NCBI GenBank assembly: GCA_030598425.1
Contig: JAUVPY010000239.1
Location: 1 to 5,251, forward strand
Length of the DNA stretch: 5,251 nt
Source of the DNA: Anaerolineae bacterium
Lineage (GTDB): Bacteria > Chloroflexota > Anaerolineae > 4572-78 > NAK82
Direction of reading: 5' to 3'
Position numbers and translations under genes: made by a program. Positions 1 through 5,251 of this stretch are shown in pieces (the stretch's first letter is position 1; the number at the start of each line of letters is the position of its first letter). The notes beneath the pieces were generated by a model that had not been told where the DNA came from, did not search any database, and worked only from the letters and a program-made list of their open reading frames with translations.

Positions 1-1
1 C

Positions 2-2227
2 GATTGGCTGAACTGGGCTGACCTGACATTTCGGACATTCTGGTTCCACTCCAGCAGCACCCTCAGTGGACTGACGGCACGGGGGAATTTGGGCGTTTAT
101 TGGGGCGCCTATGTGCTCATTGGCTTGATTACTGTGATCGCCCTCTGGGGATTGCTAAGCCGTCTATGGAGATATGGTCGCTCCACGAGATCAGGTGGCA
201 GTTCAATCTTGACCTGGCGACCCGACGTGACTGTACTCGTCCTCGTATTCTTGGTGTACCTGGGACTGGTTGCAGCGCGTCACTTTATGCAGCCCAGCTT
301 TGTCACAGCCCAAGGACGGCACCTATTCCCTGCCCTGGTGCCCATTGCTTTCCTTCTCGTCTCGGGCTGGGAGGAAGTGCTTAGATCCTTGGCCCATGCA
401 GAAGGGGGCTCGTCAGCAAAGCTACGCTCGTCAAGAGATCGGGTCTTGGCTGTGGGGATCGGCGGCGGCTTGCTGGCTTTTAGTCTATTTGCTTTGCTGG
501 CATTTATTGTCCCGGTGTTCTACCCATTCCTACCGCTGAGTAGCACAGACCCCGACGACATACCTATAGCCCATCGCGTGGAGGTCAGCTTCGCTGACGG
601 CTTAGACTTAGTCGGCTACGATTTGAACACCTCTGAGACGGAAGCGGGTGAAGCGCTGCCGATAACACTGTATTGGCGCGTTGGCAAAGAGCAAGTACAG
701 GATTATCTGGTGACACTCTGCCTCCACGAAAAGGGTGGACAGGCGGTAACCTGCCACCAGGGGCATCCGGTTGATGGGCGATATCCCACGCGAGCCTGGG
801 AAGAAGAGTACGTGATTCGAGATGCGGTCCACTTGCCGACGCCAACTTGTTTACCCACCGGCAGCTATGAGGTGCGGTTGTCGGTCTCGCCTCTACGTCT
901 GGATACGCCTGTGGCCGCCATTGACACAGCGGTTCCGGGGATGGAGCCCCTGCCGCTTGGCCAGGTTTTAGTCGCGGCCGGCCAGCAACCTGAGGTCAAT
1001 GACGTGGACCTGTGGGTGGAAGGCAAACGCCACAGTCATGGATCCATTAGGCTGACCCAACTGCGCCAGGCATTGACGGCGATAACGTATCAACCCACAT
1101 CGAACTTGTCTGACGCTGAGCAAGACGTGGTGCGACTCCTATCAGACACAACCCCCTCGGCTCCCGGCGGTAGCTGGTCTGAGATCTCTCCTCCTATAAC
1201 GTACGATTGTCCGGGCGGGCTTACGGCCGCTACTTACAGTTTTCTCATCGACCCCGCCCTTCCTCCTGGCACATACCAGCTAGCCACGGGTGAGGGATCT
1301 GAGGCAGGGCTGAGGGTTAACGTGCTGACCCGAGCCCGGAAATTCGATCCACCAGACAACGTACCGGTTGCGCGAAACGCTGTGTTCGCCGAAGACGTAG
1401 AATTGTTGGGCTACGAGGTCGATCTTTCACCCCGCCTGCCCGGTGAGGTCATCAACATTACCGCATACTGGAGAACTCATCGTACAATGAGCCATCCTTA
1501 TATAACCAGCGTTCATCTCCTGGATAACGCCGTGACTATGTGGGGACAGTTCGACAATCCCTTGGGCGGAGCCTATCCGCACCTGTTGTGGGCGCCAGGG
1601 GAATACGTCAGGGAGGAGTATTCGTTGATAGTTGCCCCCAACGCTCCGCCCGGAACGCACAACATTGAATTCGGTGTCTACCGCCTTGTTAAAGGGGAAT
1701 ACTATTTTCTGCCTGTGACGACGTTTGACACGTCTGAACCTGCCAAGCATATCGACCTTGGACAAGTTCGGGTGTTAGATCCAGGCCGGACCAAGCCACC
1801 TGACTATCCTTTAACTGTTGAATTGGGAGGGCAGATCCACTTGCCAGGCTTCGATCTTTCCAAACAAGAACTGTCCCAGGATGAGCCACTGGATTTGACT
1901 CTCTATTGGCAAGCAGTTGACCACCCCACCATCGATTACACGGTTTTTACGCAACTCGTCGGGCCCGACGGTCAGGTTTGGGCCCAACAGGATAACCAGC
2001 CCCAGGCAGGTCGTTATCCCACTACCTCTTGGGAGATTAGAGACACGGTTGTAGATCGTTACAGTCTGCCTCTGCGTGGAGGGGCTCCAACTGGTCAATA
2101 CCAACTTCTGGTGGGTATGTACGACCTGCAGACCGGTCAACGGCTTCAGGCCATTGATGCAGAAGGCAACTGCCTGCCAGACGATGCCATACCGCTGGCA
2201 ACCCTCGTTCTTGAAGAAGAGCATTAG
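2..2227 (+). CDS. Polytopic membrane protein, DUF2142/GT-C-like C-terminal part with extracytoplasmic beta-sandwich repeats (5' partial)
   Basis: The frame is open to the left edge, so the true start lies upstream; the TTG at 89 is only an internal codon. The visible part is 741 residues. Hydrophobic segments lie at about 32-52, 76-94, 108-122 and 148-173. The stretch QGRHLFPAL (104-112) resembles the conserved C-terminal motif of DUF2142 and GT39-like membrane proteins, which are linked to cell-envelope glycan or polysaccharide work. After the last membrane segment come about 570 residues predicted to lie outside the membrane. At least three related units of about 135-140 residues occur here (about 192-326, 456-593, 603-738). 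Each has a hydrophobic-YW motif (LYWR 223, AYWR 488, LYWQ 634), then a YP..W motif (261, 525, 672), then a P-P/T-G-x-Y/H turn. The stretch at about 331-441 may be a worn fourth copy, as it ends PALPPGTYQL. No catalytic residue is visible because the N-terminal half is missing, so the enzymatic role is inferred. No coupling to the next gene is seen. Confidence 0.72.
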   Translation, partial: DWLNWADLTFRTFWFHSSSTLSGLTARGNLGVYWGAYVLIGLITVIALWGLLSRLWRYGRSTRSGGSSILTWRPDVTVLVLVFLVYLGLVAARHFMQPSFVTAQGRHLFPALVPIAFLLVSGWEEVLRSLAHAEGGSSAKLRSSRDRVLAVGIGGGLLAFSLFALLAFIVPVFYPFLPLSSTDPDDIPIAHRVEVSFADGLDLVGYDLNTSETEAGEALPITLYWRVGKEQVQDYLVTLCLHEKGGQAVTCHQGHPVDGRYPTRAWEEEYVIRDAVHLPTPTCLPTGSYEVRLSVSPLRLDTPVAAIDTAVPGMEPLPLGQVLVAAGQQPEVNDVDLWVEGKRHSHGSIRLTQLRQALTAITYQPTSNLSDAEQDVVRLLSDTTPSAPGGSWSEISPPITYDCPGGLTAATYSFLIDPALPPGTYQLATGEGSEAGLRVNVLTRARKFDPPDNVPVARNAVFAEDVELLGYEVDLSPRLPGEVINITAYWRTHRTMSHPYITSVHLLDNAVTMWGQFDNPLGGAYPHLLWAPGEYVREEYSLIVAPNAPPGTHNIEFGVYRLVKGEYYFLPVTTFDTSEPAKHIDLGQVRVLDPGRTKPPDYPLTVELGGQIHLPGFDLSKQELSQDEPLDLTLYWQAVDHPTIDYTVFTQLVGPDGQVWAQQDNQPQAGRYPTTSWEIRDTVVDRYSLPLRGGAPTGQYQLLVGMYDLQTGQRLQAIDAEGNCLPDDAIPLATLVLEEEH

Positions 2228-2246
2228 TACAGCAATTGTGTAGTGC

Positions 2247-2306
2247 TGGTAGTAACGACTTCAGTCGTTTTCCCTACGAAATCAACGACTGAAGTCGTTA
2301 CTACCA
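2247..2306. repeat. Perfect 23-bp inverted repeat with 14-nt loop (REP/MITE-like palindrome)
   Basis: The arms at 2247-2269 and 2284-2306 are exact reverse complements of 23 bases, separated by 14 bases. Each arm holds a smaller palindrome: AACGACT, two bases, then AGTCGTT (2254-2269 and 2284-2299). The heptamer AACGACT therefore occurs four times in alternating orientation. The DNA could fold as one long stem or as two small hairpins. It starts 19 bases after the stop of the membrane-protein gene. No T-run follows on either strand, so it is not a classical intrinsic terminator, though it could still slow polymerase or protect a 3' end. The design suits a short non-autonomous repeat such as those moved by REP-associated transposases; that origin is inferred. 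Confidence 0.85.
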
Positions 2307-2352
2307 AAGGCCCACAACTCAGTAACATTGGAATAGGAAGCCAAGCCGGGAG

Positions 2353-2358
2353 AAGGAG
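2353..2358 (+). promoter_or_regulatory. Ribosome-binding site of the amidase gene (unusually close spacing)
   Basis: AAGGAG ends only two bases before the ATG at 2361, which is tighter than usual. GGGAG at 2348-2352, eight bases from the ATG, is an alternative within the same purine-rich stretch. The ATG choice is supported by the protein, because the family-typical N-terminus (leucine-rich helix, then E-V-V-D-A-Y-L-E-R-I-E and N-P-E-L-N-A) begins immediately after it. Confidence 0.6.
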
Positions 2359-2360
2359 CT

Positions 2361-3746
2361 ATGGACCAACTTATTTACGCATCAGCAAGAAGCTTAGCAC
2401 GAGCCATCCGCGCCAAAGAGGTTTCCTCGCAAGAGGTGGTGGATGCCTACCTGGAGCGCATCGAAAGCGTGAACCCCGAGCTCAACGCCGTTGTACAGAT
2501 GGGGACCGATGCAGCACGTGATCAGGCGCGCGCCGCCGACGAAGCGCTGGCCGGTGGGGAGATCAAGGGCCCCCTGCACGGGGTTCCGATGACGGTCAAG
2601 GATTCGTTGGACACGGCGGGCATGATCAGCAGCGGCGGAACGACGGGACGGCGATCTTTCGTACCGGCTCAGGATGCGACAGTAGTGGCGCGCATGCGCG
2701 CTGCGGGAGCCATCGTGCTGGGCAAGACCAATACCCCGGAGTTGACGCTCTCCATAGAAACGGATAACTTGATCTATGGCCGGACCAACAATCCGTATGA
2801 CGTCTCGCGGACCCCGGGCGGCAGCAGCGGGGGCGCGGCGACCATCATCGCGGCGGGCGGGTCCCCGCTTGACCTGGGCAGCGACACGGGGGGCAGCATC
2901 CGCCAGCCGGCGCATTTATGCGGGGTGGCCGGCATAAAACCGACCTCGGGCCGCGTGCCCAGGACGGGCCACATCATTTCGTTTGACGTGGGCGCGCTGG
3001 AGATGTTCACCCAGATCGGCCCTGTGGCGCGCTTCGTCGAAGACCTCACCCTGACTCTGCCCATCATCGCAGGCATGGATTGGCGTGACCCGGCGGTGGC
3101 TCCCGTGCCGCTGGGCGATCCTGCGGCGGTCGAGCTCAAGGAGCTGCGCGCCGCCTTCTACACCGATAACGGTGTGGTATCCCCTACCCCGGAAACGGTG
3201 GAGTCGGTGCGAGCCGCCGTGAACTCGCTCGCCGACGCCGGGGTCCCTATGGAAGAAGATCAGCCGGCCGAAGTTCAAAGCGCCGTGGGCATGTGGATGG
3301 AATTAGCCACGGCAGACGGGGCCGCGTGGGTACGACGCCTGCTCCAGACAGCCGGGACCAGCGAAATCCATCCTATACTAGAGACAAGATTCCTGAATCA
3401 CAAGGGAATCCCCTCGGCTGAGTTCAGCGACCTGTTGACCCGGTGGAATTGGATGCGGGCCGGTATGACGGCCTTTATGGAGAAGTATGACGTGATGATC
3501 TGTCCGGTGAACGCCTATCCCGCCATGCCGCACGAAAATGCCTATGACAAGGCCGATGGCTGGACCTACAGCCGGATTTATAACTTGACAGGCTGGCCCG
3601 TGGCCGTGGTACGGGGGGGCACATCGCCCGAAGGCTTACCCATTGGTCTTCAAATCGTGGCCCGTCCCTGGCGCGAGGATGTGGCGCTGGCGGTCGCCCA
3701 GCATCTTGAGAGTGAGTTGGGTGGTTGGCAGCAGCCGTCGATCTAG
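2361..3746 (+). CDS. Amidase-signature family hydrolase (amidase)
   Basis: This 461-residue protein looks complete and has the usual length for the amidase-signature family, which hydrolyses carboxamide bonds to acid plus amine or ammonia through a Ser-cisSer-Lys triad. Lys80 lies in HGVPMTVKD. The cis-Ser is Ser155 in PGGSSGG (152-158). The nucleophile is Ser179 in DTGGSIR. The 24-residue spacing between the two serines matches fatty-acid amide hydrolase, as does GGSPL before the glycine-rich loop. GIKPTSGRVPRTG (191-203) and the C-terminal LPIGLQIVARPW (426-437) are further family signatures. It has no signal peptide or membrane segment, so it is probably cytoplasmic. It is unlikely to be GatA of Glu-tRNA(Gln) amidotransferase: the GatA-type KPTYGRVSRYG motif is absent and no gatB or gatC adjoins. 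The substrate cannot be read from the sequence. A 133-bp gap with a palindrome separates it from the gene before, so it probably has its own transcription start, though I found no convincing promoter. Confidence 0.93.
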   Translation: MDQLIYASARSLARAIRAKEVSSQEVVDAYLERIESVNPELNAVVQMGTDAARDQARAADEALAGGEIKGPLHGVPMTVKDSLDTAGMISSGGTTGRRSFVPAQDATVVARMRAAGAIVLGKTNTPELTLSIETDNLIYGRTNNPYDVSRTPGGSSGGAATIIAAGGSPLDLGSDTGGSIRQPAHLCGVAGIKPTSGRVPRTGHIISFDVGALEMFTQIGPVARFVEDLTLTLPIIAGMDWRDPAVAPVPLGDPAAVELKELRAAFYTDNGVVSPTPETVESVRAAVNSLADAGVPMEEDQPAEVQSAVGMWMELATADGAAWVRRLLQTAGTSEIHPILETRFLNHKGIPSAEFSDLLTRWNWMRAGMTAFMEKYDVMICPVNAYPAMPHENAYDKADGWTYSRIYNLTGWPVAVVRGGTSPEGLPIGLQIVARPWREDVALAVAQHLESELGGWQQPSI

Positions 3747-3753
3747 ATGGTAC

Positions 3754-3781
3754 TTGGATGGTTGGAAGGTTGGATGGTTGG
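3754..3781. repeat. 8-bp tandem repeat TTGGAWGG, 3.5 copies
   Basis: The units are TTGGATGG (3754), TTGGAAGG (3762), TTGGATGG (3770) and a half unit TTGG (3778). The array starts eight bases after the amidase stop codon. It places seven GG pairs exactly four bases apart, enough for a two-layer G-quadruplex on the + strand. It may be a simple slippage repeat or influence the 3' end of the amidase transcript; neither is shown by the sequence. Confidence 0.8.
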
Positions 3782-4024
3782 TAAAAGAGCAGACCAGCGG
3801 TTTGAGGAACTTGTCCCCTCGCCGGCCATCTACCAGCTTATCGGCCTGCTGAGCCTTCGGTGGCACACCATACCAGAAGCATACATAGAACCATCATGAG
3901 CAATACTGTGTCCAACGGAGACCCTCGGCATTCAGTGTTTTTGCCTACATATAACCTTATCACAGTTGGCACGTGAACACGGCAAAGCAATCGTAATTTC
4001 TTGGCAAAATCAACGTAAACTTCA
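3782..4024. other. Intergenic stretch with no supported gene
   Basis: This stretch lies between the amidase-side tandem repeat and the promoter of the regulator. The longest reading frame of note runs from ATG 3747 to TGA 3897 (50 residues) and has no ribosome-binding site. The right part, from about 3900, is visibly more A+T-rich than the flanking genes. I see no tRNA, no riboswitch-like fold and no stem followed by a T-run. Confidence 0.5.
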
Positions 4025-4053
4025 TTGTCTTCGACGCAAGGTCATGGTATACT
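4025..4053 (+). promoter_or_regulatory. Sigma70-like promoter for the MalT-like regulator gene
   Basis: A -35 box TTGTCT (4025-4030) and a -10 box TATACT (4048-4053) are separated by exactly 17 bases. TGG directly before the -10 box (4045-4047) provides an extended -10 TGn. Transcription would begin near 4060, leaving a leader of about 40 bases before the likely TTG start. This is the best promoter match I found in the window. It is judged by eye against the general bacterial consensus. Confidence 0.5.
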
Positions 4054-4083
4054 TGGTCACCGCCCCCCTTAAAACTTCCTGAG

Positions 4084-4779
4084 ATGGAGGACTTGTATTT
4101 GGCGAAATTCTCAAGCGATGTGTCCCAACCAAACCCACCCCTGACCACCAAGCTCTACATCCCGCCCACACGCCCCGATGTGGTCTCCCGCCCGCGCCTG
4201 ATCGAGCGGCTAAACCAGGAATTGGATTGCAAGCTAACCCTCGTCTCCGCCCCGGCCGGGTTCGGCAAAACCACGCTGGTCGGCGAGTGGTTATCTGGGC
4301 TGGAACGGCCATCCGCTTGGCTATCCCTGGACGAAGGCGACAACGACTTGGCCCGTTTTCTCAGCTACGTCATCGCTGCCCTGCAACACGTCGATCGCCA
4401 CCCCTTCGACGGGCTCAGGGCAGGCTCTGGGTCAGACGACCCAGGCATTCCTCCAAACTCCGCAACCACCAGCCATAGAGCCGCTCCTCACCCCCCTAAT
4501 CAACGAAATCGCTTCCCTGAACACCTCGTTTATTTTTGTCCTCTTCGATTACCACGCCATCACGTTACCCACGATCCACGAAGTGGTGACCTTCCTGCTG
4601 GAGCACATGCCAGTAAACATGCACCTGGTCATCGCCACGCGCGAGGACCTGCCGATGTCGCTAGCCCGGCTGCGCGCGGAGCGGCAAATGATGGAGATAC
4701 GGGCGGGCGATTTGCGCTTTACGGAAGAAGAAGCGGCTGCTTTCCTGAACCAGACGATGGGCCTAAGCCTGACCCCTGA
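4084..4779 (+). CDS. N-terminal fragment of MalT-like regulator (Walker A half of NTPase; tail out of frame)
   Basis: Counting from ATG 4084, residues 20-47 carry the family opening, LTTKLYIPPTRPDVVSRPR followed by LIERLNQEL. This is followed by the Walker A loop SAPAGFGKTT (55-64), with Lys62 as the phosphate-binding lysine, and then by AWLSLDEGDND (78-88) and RFLSYVIAALQHVD (91-104). This part closely resembles intact relatives. Residues 107-231, from base 4402 on, are a frameshift product rich in Pro, Arg and His and do not resemble the family. A product of this frame would bind ATP at best partially. It would lack Walker B, the sensor repeats and the DNA-binding domain. The preferred start is TTG 4099, on ribosome-binding-site spacing. 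Confidence 0.6.
   Translation: MEDLYLAKFSSDVSQPNPPLTTKLYIPPTRPDVVSRPRLIERLNQELDCKLTLVSAPAGFGKTTLVGEWLSGLERPSAWLSLDEGDNDLARFLSYVIAALQHVDRHPFDGLRAGSGSDDPGIPPNSATTSHRAAPHPPNQRNRFPEHLVYFCPLRLPRHHVTHDPRSGDLPAGAHASKHAPGHRHARGPADVASPAARGAANDGDTGGRFALYGRRSGCFPEPDDGPKPDP
4086..4090 (+). promoter_or_regulatory. Ribosome-binding site favouring a TTG start at 4099
   Basis: GGAGG lies eight bases before TTG 4099, an ideal spacing. It overlaps the ATG at 4084, so it cannot serve that codon, and the bases before 4084 (CTTCCTGAG) hold no Shine-Dalgarno match. Starting at TTG 4099 gives the N-terminus M-A-K-F-S-S-D and shortens the protein by five residues compared with ATG 4084. Confidence 0.55.
4402..4426. 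repeat. 25-bp inserted sequence resembling a short interspersed repeat, inside the regulator gene
   Basis: The segment begins CCCTTCGACGGGCTCAGGGC. From memory it differs at only two positions (GG for AA) from a CCCTTCGACAAGCTCAGGGC-type repeat that recurs in Chloroflexota and other bacterial genomes; I could not search for it. Its length is 3n+1, so its presence alone explains the frame change of the host gene. There is no other copy in this window and no clear target duplication. The exact edges are uncertain by a few bases. Confidence 0.5.
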
Positions 4780-5242
4780 GGCCATCAGAGCGCTTGAGAT
4801 GCGCACCGAGGGCTGGATCGTGGGGCTGCAATTGGCCGCCCTCTCAATGCAGGAGGTGCCTCCAGAGCGTATCCCGGACTTTATCCAGGCCTTCACCGGC
4901 AGCCATCGCTACATCGTGGATTATCTGACCGAGGAGGTGCTCAGGAGCCGGCCTCCGGGCACCAGGTCGTTTTTGTTGGAAACCTCGGTCCTGGACCGCC
5001 TCACCGGCCCTTTGTGCGACGCTGTTTGCGGTGCATCCTGTGAGGGCGACGGCCAAGCCACGCTGGAGCGGCTGGAGGAGGCCAATCTCTTTCTTATTCC
5101 GCAGGACAACGAGCGGCGCTGGTATCGCTATCACCACCTCTTCGCTGAAGTGCTGCGCAACCAGTTGGAGGCGACACAGCCAGACCTGGTGCCCACCTTG
5201 CATCGCCGGGCCAGCGAGTGGTTCGAGGGGAACGGGTGTTGA
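4424..5242 (+). CDS. Second fragment of MalT-like regulator (Walker B to winged-helix region)
   Basis: This frame encodes 272 family-like residues from GCT 4424 to the codon before TGA 5240. It has no good start of its own; the first usable codon is GTG 4583 and no ribosome-binding site is obvious. Visible landmarks, in order, are LINEIASL, the Walker B segment FIFVLFDYH (4529-4555) and the sensor-type HLVIATRED (about 4622-4648). These are followed by LRFTEEEAAAFLNQ, RTEGWIVGLQLAALSM, FTGSHRYIVDYLTEEVL, SFLLETSVLDRLTGPLCDAV, RRWYRYHHLFAEVLRNQL and HRRASEWFEGNG. These are the standard blocks of MalT-like STAND proteins. Relatives have LDDYH in Walker B, whereas this protein has LFDYH, so the first aspartate is now Phe (TTC at 4544-4546). 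The frame ends just before the helical sensor repeats and the LuxR helix-turn-helix, neither of which is in the window. Confidence 0.65.
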   Translation, partial: ALGQTTQAFLQTPQPPAIEPLLTPLINEIASLNTSFIFVLFDYHAITLPTIHEVVTFLLEHMPVNMHLVIATREDLPMSLARLRAERQMMEIRAGDLRFTEEEAAAFLNQTMGLSLTPEAIRALEMRTEGWIVGLQLAALSMQEVPPERIPDFIQAFTGSHRYIVDYLTEEVLRSRPPGTRSFLLETSVLDRLTGPLCDAVCGASCEGDGQATLERLEEANLFLIPQDNERRWYRYHHLFAEVLRNQLEATQPDLVPTLHRRASEWFEGNGC

Positions 5243-5251
5243 GTCTCATAA

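Larger units (their letters stand above)
4084..5251 (+). pseudogene. MalT-like STAND/LuxR-family transcriptional regulator, frameshifted and prematurely stopped (3' end outside window)
   Basis: Family members are about 900 residues: an N-terminal STAND NTPase, a winged-helix region, a long helical-repeat sensor and a C-terminal LuxR-type helix-turn-helix. Here the NTPase half is split between two frames. Family-like sequence runs to VDRH (ending 4401), and family-like sequence resumes in the next frame from about 4424-4427 (LGQTTQAFLQTPQPP). The original frame stays open by chance to 4779 but reads as Pro/Arg/His-rich sequence unlike the family. Removing 4402-4426 (25 bases, eight codons plus one) rejoins the halves as VDRHLGQTTQAFLQTPQPP, a length that fits my memory of relatives. 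The second frame then stops at TGA 5240-5242, straight after HRRASEWFEGNG, where relatives continue into helical repeats. A second in-frame stop (TAA) lies at 5249. The Walker B motif has also lost an aspartate. Sequencing error could explain a single indel but fits a 25-base insertion poorly. Confidence 0.78.

Noticed and set aside
1811..2224. 137-residue minus-strand frame opposite the membrane-protein repeats
   Set aside because: The opposite strand encodes clear repeat motifs through its whole length; the antisense product has no recognisable features.
2247..2306. Intrinsic terminator for the membrane-protein gene
   Set aside because: The stem is strong but is followed by AAAGGCCC rather than a T-run, and the opposite strand also lacks one.
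2298..2328. Amidase promoter TTACTA to TAACAT
   Set aside because: Both boxes are weak, the spacing is 19 bases, and the -35 box lies inside the palindrome.
2243..2521. 92-residue + strand frame across the gap into the amidase
   Set aside because: Its first part is translated from the inverted repeat and the remainder overlaps the amidase in another frame; it has no ribosome-binding site or recognisable domain.
2394..2915. 173-residue minus-strand frame antisense to the amidase
   Set aside because: It is an antisense shadow of a G+C-rich gene, with Arg/Ala-rich composition and no family resemblance.
4402..4426. Programmed ribosomal frameshifting joining the two regulator halves
   Set aside because: There is no slippery heptamer or downstream stem suited to it, and a 25-base insertion plus a later stop explains the data more simply.
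4402..4779. The Pro/Arg/His-rich tail as a genuine C-terminal domain of a short ATP-binding protein
   Set aside because: The neighbouring frame carries unmistakable MalT-family sequence over the same bases, so the tail is a frameshift product.
1..5251. CRISPR array, defence island, phage genes, tRNA or rRNA genes
   Set aside because: I found no regularly spaced repeats with unique spacers, no cloverleaf pattern, and no proteins of such systems on either strand.

Overview
The window holds three protein-coding loci, all on the + strand. They are the 3' part of a large membrane protein, a complete amidase, and the 5' part of a MalT/LuxR-type STAND regulator whose reading frame is broken. The combination suggests a member of Chloroflexota, probably from or near Anaerolineae. 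That phylum commonly carries GT-C/DUF2142-like membrane proteins with C-terminal beta-sandwich repeats, and many MalT-like regulators with the 'TTKLYIPP..RP' N-terminus. The placement is inferred from protein style; there is no marker gene.

Layout: 2-2227 is a polytopic membrane protein, open at the left edge, with at least three related extracytoplasmic repeats. 2228-2360 is a short gap dominated by a perfect 23-bp inverted repeat. 2361-3746 is an amidase-signature hydrolase with an intact Ser-cisSer-Lys triad. 3747-4083 is a gap with an 8-bp tandem repeat just after the amidase stop and a good sigma70-like promoter near its right end. From 4084 (or TTG 4099) to the right edge lies the regulator. 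Its N-terminal NTPase half is read in one frame up to about 4401 and the rest in another frame from about 4424. That second frame then meets TGA at 5240, where the helical-repeat region should continue.

The most informative observation is the cause of the frame break. Removing exactly 25 bases (4402-4426) rejoins the two frames and gives a protein junction of the expected family length. Those 25 bases resemble a short interspersed repeat I remember from Chloroflexota and other genomes. This looks like a small repeat inserted into a regulator gene. The same gene has a Walker B Asp replaced by Phe and a later premature stop, as expected of a decaying paralogue, although its promoter and ribosome-binding site look intact.

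The three genes show no sign of acting in one pathway. The gaps contain repeats or a separate promoter, and no genes overlap. I see no defence, CRISPR, phage or other new multi-gene system. The interest lies in the repeat elements and the disrupted regulator.
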